Source of the DNA: Oscillibacter sp.
Lineage (GTDB): Bacteria; Bacillota; Clostridia; Oscillospirales; Oscillospiraceae
Length of the DNA: 27,944 bases
Reading direction: 5' to 3'
NCBI GenBank assembly: GCA_009773995.1
Contig: VSMY01000020.1
Location: 1-27,944, forward strand
Below, piece by piece: positions 22,571-27,944 of this stretch. Under the pieces are notes generated by a model. The model ran no database searches, was not told the origin of the DNA, and worked only from the letters and a program-made list of their open reading frames with translations. Each line of letters begins with the position of its first letter. Within the stretch, counting starts at the first letter, position 1. The position numbers and the translations under genes were made by a program.

Positions 22571-23266
22571 ATGGCGCGCTGCAACAGGTGGCGGCGGGCC
22601 CTGGGGGCGGCGTTTCCCGTCACGGTCCCGGTGCTGACGGGATATGTCTGCCTAGGGCTGGCCTATGGCGTGCTGATGGCCGCCAACGGATACGGGCCGC
22701 TGTGGTCGGCGCTGATGAGCGCCATCGGATTCTGCGGCAGCATGCAGTACGCGGTGATTCCCATCCTGGCCGCCGGGTTTGAACCCTTGCAGGCTTTTCT
22801 GCTGACGCTGATGGTCAACGCCCGGCACGTCCTCTATGGCCTTTCCATGCTGGAGCGGTACAGGGGCCTGGGCTGGGCCCGGTTTCCCCTGATTTACACC
22901 CTCAGCGACGAGACCTTCTCCCTGGTGTCCACCCTGGACCCGCCGGAGGGCGTGGCCCGGCGGGACTTCTTTCTCTGCATCTCCCTGCTGGACTACGGCT
23001 ATTGGGTCAGCGGCACGGCCTTGGGGGGACTGCTGGGCAGCGTCCTGACCTTCAATGCCACGGGGCTGGACTTCGCCCTGACGGCGCTGTTCGTGGTTCT
23101 GTTCCTGGAGCAGTGGAAGGAGCCGGAGCGCCGCGGCGCCGGAATCGTGGGCGCTGCCTGCGCCGCCGTGAGCCTGGCGGTCTTCGGGCCGGACAATCTG
23201 GTGATCCCCGCCATGATTATGATTTTGGCGATACTGCTGGGAGGGAGGAAGCTGACATGTGCCTGA
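22571..23266 (+). CDS. azlC: AzlC family branched-chain amino acid exporter, large subunit
   Basis: This 231-aa polytopic protein has the AzlC pattern: an N-terminal arginine-rich end, then GAAFPVTVPVLTGYVCLGLAYGVL, GFCGSMQYAVIPILAAG, LTLMVNARHVLYGLSML and ALFVVLFLEQWK. AzlC with AzlD exports branched-chain amino acids and analogues such as azaleucine. It follows argS after 6 bp and overlaps azlD by 10 bp, so it is almost certainly in the murI-argS operon. The ribosome binding site is weak, which suggests coupling to argS translation. Confidence 0.92.
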   Translation: MARCNRWRRALGAAFPVTVPVLTGYVCLGLAYGVLMAANGYGPLWSALMSAIGFCGSMQYAVIPILAAGFEPLQAFLLTLMVNARHVLYGLSMLERYRGLGWARFPLIYTLSDETFSLVSTLDPPEGVARRDFFLCISLLDYGYWVSGTALGGLLGSVLTFNATGLDFALTALFVVLFLEQWKEPERRGAGIVGAACAAVSLAVFGPDNLVIPAMIMILAILLGGRKLTCA

Positions 23267-23592
23267 CGCCGTTGGAGACCCTGGGCATCATTTTAATTGT
23301 GGCCGCCGGGACGCAGATTACCCGCTGGCTGCCCTTCTGGCTCTTTCCCGAAAACAAACAGCCCCCGGCCTGGGTGACGGACCTGGGCAGAGTTCTGCCC
23401 GCGGCCACCATGGGACTGCTGGTGGTCTACTGCCTGAAGGGCGTGGCCTGGACCGCCCCGCCCCACGGCGCGGCGGAGCTGCTGGCCATTCTGGCCGTGG
23501 GGATCCTGCACCGGTGGAAGGGAAACGTACTGCTCTCCATCGCCGGGGGAACGGCGCTGTATATGGTTCTGGTACAGTGCGTGTTTGTTTAA
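23257..23592 (+). CDS. azlD: AzlD family branched-chain amino acid exporter, small subunit
   Basis: This 111-aa protein has about four membrane segments and the AzlD motif set: the start MCLTPLETLGIILIVAAGTQ, then ITRWLPFWLFPENKQPPAWV and GRVLPAATMGLLVVYCLKGV. It pairs with AzlC in the membrane. ATG 23257 follows GGGAGGAAG and lies within the azlC end, so translation is coupled. The C-terminus (GGTALYMVLVQ) is typical. No T-rich terminator directly follows; instead there is the long hairpin at 23605-23664. Confidence 0.92.
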   Translation: MCLTPLETLGIILIVAAGTQITRWLPFWLFPENKQPPAWVTDLGRVLPAATMGLLVVYCLKGVAWTAPPHGAAELLAILAVGILHRWKGNVLLSIAGGTALYMVLVQCVFV

Positions 23593-23604
23593 CGCATAAT
23601 TTTT

Positions 23605-23664
23605 CCAGCCTCCGCACAGAATGGAGAGGCGGCGTCGCCGCGACTTCATCCGGGCGGAGGCTGG
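23605..23664 (+). other. Long hairpin that sequesters the ribosome binding site of the DUF6512-like gene
   Basis: CCAGCCTCCGC (23605-23615) and GCGGAGGCTGG (23654-23664) are perfectly complementary over 11 bp, and the interior holds a GCGGC/GCCGC stem. The right arm contains the GGAGG (23656-23660) that serves ATG 23669. In RNA the site would be paired. No T-run follows on either strand, so it is not a simple terminator. Confidence 0.6.
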
Positions 23665-23668
23665 TTCT

Positions 23669-24202
23669 ATGAGGCGGAAGCTGTTCTTTTGGGAGCTGGG
23701 AGGCTTTTTGTTCACCGGGGCGCTGGGGACGCTCCTGCACTTCGTCTACGAGTGGAGCGGCGGCAGCGCTCTGGCGGCCTGGTTCTCCGCCGTCAACGAG
23801 TCCACCTGGGAGCACATGAAGCTCCTCTTTGTGCCCCTGTTCCTCTTCTCCGTGGTACAGATCTGCCTGCTGGGGCGGAACTACCCCAACCTCCTGGCGG
23901 TCCGGGCCCTCAGCGTCCTGACGGGGGTGGCTCTGATTCCCGTGCTGTTCTATACCTACACCGGGATTTTGGGCCGGAATATCAATTGGGTGGATATCTC
24001 CATCTTCTTCGCGGCGGACCTGGCGGCCTTTGCCCTGGATTTTGCCCTGCTCCGCCGGGGAAAACTCTCCGGCCGGTGGATGCAGATTCTGGGGCTGGCG
24101 GTTTTGTGGGGCCTGGCCTTCTGCTTCGTGTGGTGCACCTTCCGCCCGGTGTACCTGCCGCTGTGGCGGGACCCGGTGACGGGAATTTACGGTATCCCCT
24201 GA
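23669..24202 (+). CDS. DUF6512-like integral membrane protein
   Basis: This 177-aa protein has about five membrane segments and resembles the DUF6512 family, whose function is unknown. The clearest landmark is LLHFVYEWSGGSALAAWFSAVNESTWEHMKLLF, in two conserved blocks after the first membrane segment, with NESTWEH polar and charged within the membrane region. ATG 23669 is chosen for the GGAGG eight bases upstream; an upstream ATG at 23621 lies in the hairpin loop and would add arginine-rich non-family residues. It may be read through from azlD or have its own promoter; none is clear. A terminator overlaps its stop codon. Confidence 0.75.
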   Translation: MRRKLFFWELGGFLFTGALGTLLHFVYEWSGGSALAAWFSAVNESTWEHMKLLFVPLFLFSVVQICLLGRNYPNLLAVRALSVLTGVALIPVLFYTYTGILGRNINWVDISIFFAADLAAFALDFALLRRGKLSGRWMQILGLAVLWGLAFCFVWCTFRPVYLPLWRDPVTGIYGIP

Positions 24203-24232
24203 AAACGCCCCCCGGGGCGTTTTCGCCTTTTT
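24201..24232 (+). terminator. Intrinsic terminator after the DUF6512-like gene
   Basis: GAAAACGCCC pairs with GGGCGTTTTC at 24201-24224 in a tight GC-capped stem, followed by CGCC and five T. It ends the murI-to-DUF6512 stretch and overlaps the stop codon (24200-24202). Confidence 0.9.
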
Positions 24233-24263
24233 GGAATTTACTGTGAATTTCCGGGCCTCCCGC

Positions 24264-24292
24264 TTGACCAACGAGCCGCCGGGGGGTATAAT
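24264..24292 (+). promoter_or_regulatory. Sigma-A promoter of the xpaC-telA operon
   Basis: TTGACC (24264-24269) and a perfect TATAAT (24287-24292) are separated by 17 bp. The predicted start near 24299 gives a leader of about 34 bases with GGAGG before ATG 24333. Confidence 0.88.
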
Positions 24293-24332
24293 ATACTAAC
24301 TTGCGAACTGTGCGACGAATGGAGGTCCTGCT

Positions 24333-25052
24333 ATGACGGCCAAACGAAAGCCCGCCGCCCCCTTTTACGCCGTGGCGGCGCTGTGGCTGCTGGGCGGGCT
24401 GTTCCTGCCCCTGTATTCCAAAACGGCCGTCGCCCTGATGGCGCTGGTCTCGGCGGCGGTGTTCTTCGCCGTCGGCAGGCTCTGCCGGGGCGGCGAGACT
24501 GCCGCCGGGTCCGCCGGGACGGAGAAGAAGGAGGAGGCCCCCAAAAAGCCGGAGCCCGCGCCCTCCACCGGAAACCCGGAACTGGACAAGGCGATTAAGG
24601 ACGGGAAGCTGGCCCTGGGCGAGATGAAGCGGCTGGACGACAGCATCGCGGACCCCGGCGTCTCCGCCGACATCGTGCGGCTGAGCCAGGTGTCTGAGAA
24701 AATCTTCCAGGCCGTGCGGGACGACCCGGACAAGCTGCCCCAGATTCGGAAATTTATGGACTACTACCTGCCCACCACCTTGAAGCTCCTCAACGCCTAC
24801 GACCGCATGAGCGGCGCGGGGGTCTCCGGGGAAAACATCGACGGGACCAAGGTGAAAGTGGAGGACATGCTGAAAACCATCGTCCGGGCCTTTGAGAAGC
24901 AGCTGGACGCCCTCTACGGGGCGGACGCGCTGGACGTCTCCACGGATATCCAGGTGATGGAGACGTTGCTGGCCCGGGAGGGCCTGACGGAGCCGGAGAT
25001 GAAGGCGGACCCGGTCCAGGCGGACGGTACGGACATCAAGCTGGAGCTGTAA
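24333..25052 (+). CDS. xpaC: XpaC-like protein (5-bromo-4-chloroindolyl phosphate hydrolysis family)
   Basis: This 239-aa membrane-anchored protein has two adjacent N-terminal membrane segments (about 10-28 and 30-48), then a charged Lys/Glu/Pro linker, then a helical XpaC domain from about 80. That domain includes ELDKAIKDGKLALGEMKRLD and YYLPTTLKLLNAYDRM, where the latter is the family hallmark. XpaC is named from a Bacillus phenotype; its biochemical role is unsettled, and it commonly sits beside TelA. The gene has its own promoter and GGAGG, and it precedes a small membrane protein gene (32-bp gap) and telA. A shared role in cell-envelope stress is inferred from the pairing. Confidence 0.88.
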   Translation: MTAKRKPAAPFYAVAALWLLGGLFLPLYSKTAVALMALVSAAVFFAVGRLCRGGETAAGSAGTEKKEEAPKKPEPAPSTGNPELDKAIKDGKLALGEMKRLDDSIADPGVSADIVRLSQVSEKIFQAVRDDPDKLPQIRKFMDYYLPTTLKLLNAYDRMSGAGVSGENIDGTKVKVEDMLKTIVRAFEKQLDALYGADALDVSTDIQVMETLLAREGLTEPEMKADPVQADGTDIKLEL

Positions 25053-25084
25053 GAAGCGAGGAATAAAAAGAAGGAGGAAGCGTC

Positions 25085-25291
25085 ATGAAAAACCGAAATC
25101 CCGTTTACCTGTTTATCTCCATCCTGGAGGGCATGCTCTCCGGGGGCTACTTCTATCTGGCGAAGAAGGAGCGGGACCCCCTGCACCTGGTGACCGGCTG
25201 CGTGTGGCTGGCGGTCTCCATTCTCCACGGGCTGACCGGCGTCCGGGAGGAGGAACATCTCCTGCTGGTGGAGGAAGACGACTATGAGTGA
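25085..25291 (+). CDS. Small two-TM membrane protein between xpaC and telA
   Basis: This 68-aa protein has two hydrophobic segments (VYLFISILEGMLSGGYFYLA, about 7-26; LHLVTGCVWLAVSILHGLTG, about 33-52) and an acidic tail EEEHLLLVEEDDYE. I recognise no named family. AAGGAGG precedes ATG 25085, and the end overlaps telA by 8 bp, so it is co-translated with telA. It may be an accessory subunit of the XpaC/TelA module, inferred only from position. Confidence 0.72.
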   Translation: MKNRNPVYLFISILEGMLSGGYFYLAKKERDPLHLVTGCVWLAVSILHGLTGVREEEHLLLVEEDDYE

Positions 25292-26468
25292 CAATCAGAT
25301 TCCCGAGCTGACCCTGGACCCCTCCGCCGCCGCCGCGGCGGAGCTGGCCTCCATCCCCGCGCCGGAGCTGACCCTGGACCCGGCGGCTACTCCGGCGGCT
25401 CCTGAACCGGAAAAGCCGGAGGTCAAGCCGGTGGAGCTGGACGACTCCATGCTCTCCGAGGCGGAGAAAAAGGCCGTGGAGGAGTTCTCCAAGAAGATCG
25501 ACGTGATGGACTCCAACCTCATCCTCCAATACGGCGCGGCGGCCCAGAAAAACGTGGCGGGCTTCTCCGAGAGCGCCCTGGCCTCCGTCCGCACCAAGGA
25601 CCTGGGCGAGGTGGGCAAGTCCCTCTCGGAGCTTGTGGTGGAGCTGAAGGGCTTTGGCGAGGAAGAGGAGAAAAAGGGCCTCTTCGGCAAGTTCAAGAAA
25701 GCCGGGAACAAGCTGGAGGTCATGAAAGCCCAATACTCCAAGGTCGAGAGCAACGTGGACAAAATCGTCCGGGAGCTGGAGCAGCATCAGGTGACCCTGA
25801 TGAAGGACGTGGCCATGTTCGACCAGATGTATGAGCTGAACCTCAAGTACTATAAAGAGCTGACCATGTATATCCTGGCGGGGAAGAAAAAGCTGGCGGA
25901 CGTCCGGGCCAATGAGCTCCCCGCCCTCCGGGCCAAGGCGGAGCAGACCGGCGCCCAGGAGGACGCCCAGCGGTACAACGACCTGGTGCAGATGTGCGAG
26001 CGGTTTGAAAAGAAGCTCCACGACCTGGAGCTCACCCGGATGATCTCCATCCAGATGGGCCCCCAGACCCGGCTGCTCCAGAACAACGACACGCTGATGG
26101 TGGAGAAAATCCAGTCCTCCCTGGTGAACACCATCCCCCTGTGGAAGAGCCAGATGGTGCTGGCCTTAGGGATGGAGCACGGCCGCCAGGCCACCGCCGC
26201 CCAGAGCGCGGTGACGGAGATGACCAACGAGCTCCTGAAGAAAAACGCCGACATGCTGAAACTGGGCACCGTCCAGACCGCCAAGGAGGCGGAAAAAAGC
26301 GTGGTGAGCATCGAGACCCTCCAGCACACGAACCAGCAGCTGATCTCCACCCTGGACGAGGTGCTGAACATCCAGCGGGAGGGCGCGCAGAAGCGGAAGG
26401 AGGCCGAGGTGGAGCTGGGCCGCATCGAGGGCGAACTCCGGGCCAAGCTGATGGAGCTGCACAAGTAA
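25284..26468 (+). CDS. telA: TelA family (toxic anion resistance) protein
   Basis: This 394-aa soluble, mostly coiled-coil protein matches PF05816. The N-terminal 45 residues are a Pro/Ala-rich linker holding two copies of PELTLDP 20 residues apart. The family core follows: EEFSKKIDVMDSNLILQYGA, LGEVGKSLSELVVELKGF, LMKDVAMFDQMYELNLKYYK, SSLVNTIPLWKSQMVLALGM and HTNQQLISTLDEVLNIQREG. TelA proteins are linked to tellurite, cell-wall antibiotic and bacteriocin tolerance, with an undefined mechanism. The start overlaps the small membrane protein gene. It converges with the 82-aa gene, with a single base between the stops. Confidence 0.93.
   Translation: MSDNQIPELTLDPSAAAAAELASIPAPELTLDPAATPAAPEPEKPEVKPVELDDSMLSEAEKKAVEEFSKKIDVMDSNLILQYGAAAQKNVAGFSESALASVRTKDLGEVGKSLSELVVELKGFGEEEEKKGLFGKFKKAGNKLEVMKAQYSKVESNVDKIVRELEQHQVTLMKDVAMFDQMYELNLKYYKELTMYILAGKKKLADVRANELPALRAKAEQTGAQEDAQRYNDLVQMCERFEKKLHDLELTRMISIQMGPQTRLLQNNDTLMVEKIQSSLVNTIPLWKSQMVLALGMEHGRQATAAQSAVTEMTNELLKKNADMLKLGTVQTAKEAEKSVVSIETLQHTNQQLISTLDEVLNIQREGAQKRKEAEVELGRIEGELRAKLMELHK
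25305..25381 (+). repeat. 60-bp-period duplication in the telA N-terminal region
   Basis: The 17-base segment GAGCTGACCCTGGACCC occurs at 25305-25321 and exactly 60 bases later at 25365-25381, encoding ELTLDP twice in the linker. The DNA identity, including third positions, points to a fairly recent tandem duplication or to selection for the peptide. Confidence 0.7.
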
Positions 26469-26469
26469 C

Positions 26470-26718
26470 TCACCGGAGCTCCCGGGCAATGGAGAAGGCG
26501 GCCAGGAACATGGCCTCCAATTCCATGGCGTGCCGTTCCCGGCCGGCGTCCCGGCTGCGTTCCAGCATCGCCAAGTGTTCGCCTGAGAGGTTCGCTCTCA
26601 GTGTGGTCAGGTTTTTCTCTTCCATGCGTTCCGCCGCTTCGTAAGCGCGGTGATCTAGAAAACCCACGAGGCGGCGATCCTGCGCATATTCATATAGCAG
26701 TTCCATTAGATCGGTCAT
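26470..26718 (-). CDS. Small helical protein of unknown function (82 aa; DUF6809-like)
   Basis: This 82-aa, highly charged all-helical protein begins MTDLMELLYEYAQDRRL and has a central E-E-K-N-L-T-T-L-R and a C-terminal AMELEAMFLAAFSIAREL. The layout (short N-terminal helix, YEAAERMEE, then a terminal hydrophobic helix) resembles DUF6809-type proteins often seen near phage-like XRE genes, but this is only weak recognition. ATG 26718 has AGGAGGT eight bases upstream. It is divergent from the XRE gene and shares a 71-bp operator region with it, so the XRE protein probably represses it. It is not an obvious toxin by sequence. Confidence 0.7.
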   Translation of the reverse strand: MTDLMELLYEYAQDRRLVGFLDHRAYEAAERMEEKNLTTLRANLSGEHLAMLERSRDAGRERHAMELEAMFLAAFSIARELR

Positions 26719-26745
26719 GGGGGATACCTCCTGTGAACTAGATAT

Positions 26746-26779
26746 AGGTATATTAACATACCTGAATTAGGGTTGTCAA
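26746..26779 (-). promoter_or_regulatory. Promoter and palindromic operator between the 82-aa gene and the XRE gene
   Basis: TTGACA on the minus strand (26779-26774) and TAATAT (26755-26750), 18-bp spacer, form a promoter for the 82-aa gene. The palindrome AGGTAT-N6-ATACCT (26746-26763) covers its -10. Further half-site-like copies are ATACCT at 26724-26729 and AGGTGTAT at 26781-26788, although these overlap the two ribosome binding sites. This is a typical XRE repressor operator layout. Confidence 0.6.
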
Positions 26780-26789
26780 GAGGTGTATT

Positions 26790-27026
26790 ATGCCAATACT
26801 CGCAAAACGCCTGAAAGAACTGCGGGAGGGCCGCAGAATTTACCAGCGGGAGCTGGCGGAAATCCTTGGAATGTCCTTCCGGGGCTATCAAAATTACGAG
26901 ACAGGCCAGAGCGAGCCCAAGCTTGCGACCTTGATTGCCATTGCCGATTACTACAACGTATCCATCGACTATCTGGTGGGCCGGACGGACGCGCCGGGCT
27001 TCCAGGCGGCCAAAACAGAGGAATGA
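26790..27026 (+). CDS. XRE-family helix-turn-helix regulator
   Basis: This 78-aa protein is essentially one HTH_3 domain: LAKRLKELREGRRIYQRELA, ILGMSFRGYQNYETGQSEPK, LATLIAIADYYNVSIDYLVG. It ends in a short polar tail and has no ligand or catalytic domain. The start ATG 26790 has AGAGGTG a few bases upstream. The intergenic palindrome suggests it represses the divergent 82-aa gene and itself. Only 4 bp separate its stop from the TPM-domain gene, so that gene is probably in the same transcript. Confidence 0.9.
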   Translation: MPILAKRLKELREGRRIYQRELAEILGMSFRGYQNYETGQSEPKLATLIAIADYYNVSIDYLVGRTDAPGFQAAKTEE

Positions 27027-27030
27027 GCCT

Positions 27031-27944
27031 ATGAAATTCTTCCAAAAGCGCTCCGTGGCGGCGGCGGTTATGGTCCTGGCCATCCTGACGGGCCTTGCCC
27101 TGGGGCAGGCGCGGAAGCCCTCCGCGCCGGAGCCGGGCGGCGCGCCCTTGGACGAGGGCCTGTCCACCGCCGCCTTCGAGCCGTACATCCAGGACCGGGC
27201 GGGCATTCTCTCCGCCAAGACGGAGAAACGCCTGAGCCTCTACAACGCCAACTGGGACCGGCTGGGACACAGCATCCTGGCGGTGGTGACGCTGGCGGAG
27301 AATCCGGGCGATCTGGAGAGCGCCGCCTGGAATTGGGCCGGGGAGCTGGAGCTGACGGAGGACGACGCCGTCCTGGTGATGAGCCTTGGGGCCCAGGACT
27401 GCTATCTGCTCTCCAGCGGCAGGTTCTACGACCGCTTTGAGGGCCGGGAGAACAGCTATCTCAACAGCTATCTCTTCGAGGGCTTCATGGCGGGAGACTA
27501 CGACGAGGCCGTCTTAAACCTGTTCGCCCACGTCCACGGCCTCTTTGCGGGGGAGACGGGAAGCGGCGGCGGGTATGTCCTGCCGGTGAACCTGATCTCC
27601 CTTGTGGTCCTGCTGGTGATTCTCCTGATGGTTCTGAGCAGCGTGGACCGGATGCGCTACAACACCTGGTACGGCCGCTACGGCGGAATGCCCGCGCCGC
27701 CGGTGGTATTCCGGCCTATTATTTTCTGGCGCGGGCCCAGCTGGTATCAGAGGCGTCCGCCTCGCCCGCCCAGGCCGCCCCGTCCCCCGAGAGGGCCGGG
27801 CGGTCCCTTTGGCGGCCCCTTCGGCCCCGGTCCCGGTTCCTTTGGAGGCGGGGGCTCTTTCGGCGGGGGCCGGACCGGCGGCGGTTCCTTTGGCCGGGGC
27901 GGCGGCTTTGGCGGAACGCGCTCCGGCGGCGGCTCCTTTGGAGG
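27031..27944 (+). CDS. TPM-domain membrane protein with Gly-rich tail (3' truncated by window)
   Basis: The frame is open from ATG 27031 to the window end (304 codons, no stop). A signal or anchor helix spans about 9-26 (VAAAVMVLAILTGLALG). A TPM domain (PF04536) runs from about 50 (YIQDRAGILSAKTEKRLSLYN) through DDAVLVMSLGAQDCYLLSSG to about 175. A second membrane helix is at about 184-205 (LPVNLISLVVLLVILLMVLS). The cytoplasmic part has an (RPP)4 run near 242-253 and Gly/Phe/Ser repeats (GGGSFG type) to the edge. TPM proteins such as YgcG have proposed roles in membrane protein or envelope quality control. AGAGGAA precedes the start. Location beside XpaC/TelA suggests shared envelope function, which is inference. 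Confidence 0.85.
   Translation, partial: MKFFQKRSVAAAVMVLAILTGLALGQARKPSAPEPGGAPLDEGLSTAAFEPYIQDRAGILSAKTEKRLSLYNANWDRLGHSILAVVTLAENPGDLESAAWNWAGELELTEDDAVLVMSLGAQDCYLLSSGRFYDRFEGRENSYLNSYLFEGFMAGDYDEAVLNLFAHVHGLFAGETGSGGGYVLPVNLISLVVLLVILLMVLSSVDRMRYNTWYGRYGGMPAPPVVFRPIIFWRGPSWYQRRPPRPPRPPRPPRGPGGPFGGPFGPGPGSFGGGGSFGGGRTGGGSFGRGGGFGGTRSGGGSFG
27811..27944 (+). repeat. Gly-rich low-complexity repeats in the TPM gene
   Basis: Imperfect short repeats of the GGCGGCGGTTCCTTTGG type encode GGGSFG-like units at about residues 268-304 and continue past the window edge. Such DNA is prone to length change by slippage. Confidence 0.7.

Noticed and set aside
27811..27944. Possible CRISPR-like or tandem repeat array at the right edge
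   Set aside because: The repeats are short, in frame, and encode Gly-rich protein; there are no regular spacers.

Overview
The window looks like chromosomal DNA from a GC-rich, low-redundancy Gram-positive anaerobe, most likely a gut Oscillospiraceae-type Clostridia (Flavonifractor/Lawsonibacter/Oscillibacter-like). This is inferred from strong AGGAGG-type ribosome binding sites, tight operons, YesM/YesN two-component genes, a DUF1934-argS-azlCD arrangement and an XpaC/TelA pair. No tRNA, rRNA, CRISPR array or insertion sequence was seen.

Positions 1-5941 (+ strand) hold the end of a sugar or sugar-acid catabolic locus. It contains the C-terminal part of an FGGY carbohydrate kinase, an RpiR/MurR-type SIS regulator, a YesM-like sensor kinase overlapping a YesN-like AraC response regulator, and a 3-hydroxyacyl-CoA-dehydrogenase-family NAD enzyme related to L-gulonate 3-dehydrogenase. 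A strong bidirectional terminator closes it.

Positions 6027-12597 form what appears to be a sigma-54-controlled thiol amino acid (cysteine/cystine) utilisation island. A minus-strand operon encodes a MalY/PatB-type C-S lyase, a DAACS-family symporter lacking the arginine that selects acidic substrates, and a glutaredoxin-like protein. Next comes a minus-strand sigma-54 enhancer-binding protein. Divergent from it is a CyuA-type [4Fe-4S] L-cysteine desulfidase / L-serine dehydratase-like enzyme. Near-consensus -24/-12 promoters precede both the C-S lyase gene and cyuA, and copies of a TT(G/A)ACCA motif cluster at both ends of the regulator gene, so one activator plausibly controls both transcription units.

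Positions 12607-18648 (- strand) carry gltB-gltD (NADPH glutamate synthase) with a perfect-hexamer sigma-A promoter and a terminator-like hairpin at the extreme 5' end of the transcript. An uncharacterised acidic 137-aa protein (-) is divergent from a likely murI-DUF1934-argS-azlC-azlD operon (+), which is followed by a DUF6512-like membrane protein gene whose ribosome binding site is buried in a long hairpin.

Positions 24264-27944 hold a probable envelope-stress module: xpaC, a small membrane protein gene and telA, then a TPM-domain protein with a Gly-rich tail that runs off the window. A small helical protein and a divergent XRE repressor sharing a palindromic intergenic operator sit between telA and the TPM gene. 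Long ORFs opposite the GC-rich genes (for example opposite gltB) are treated as shadows.
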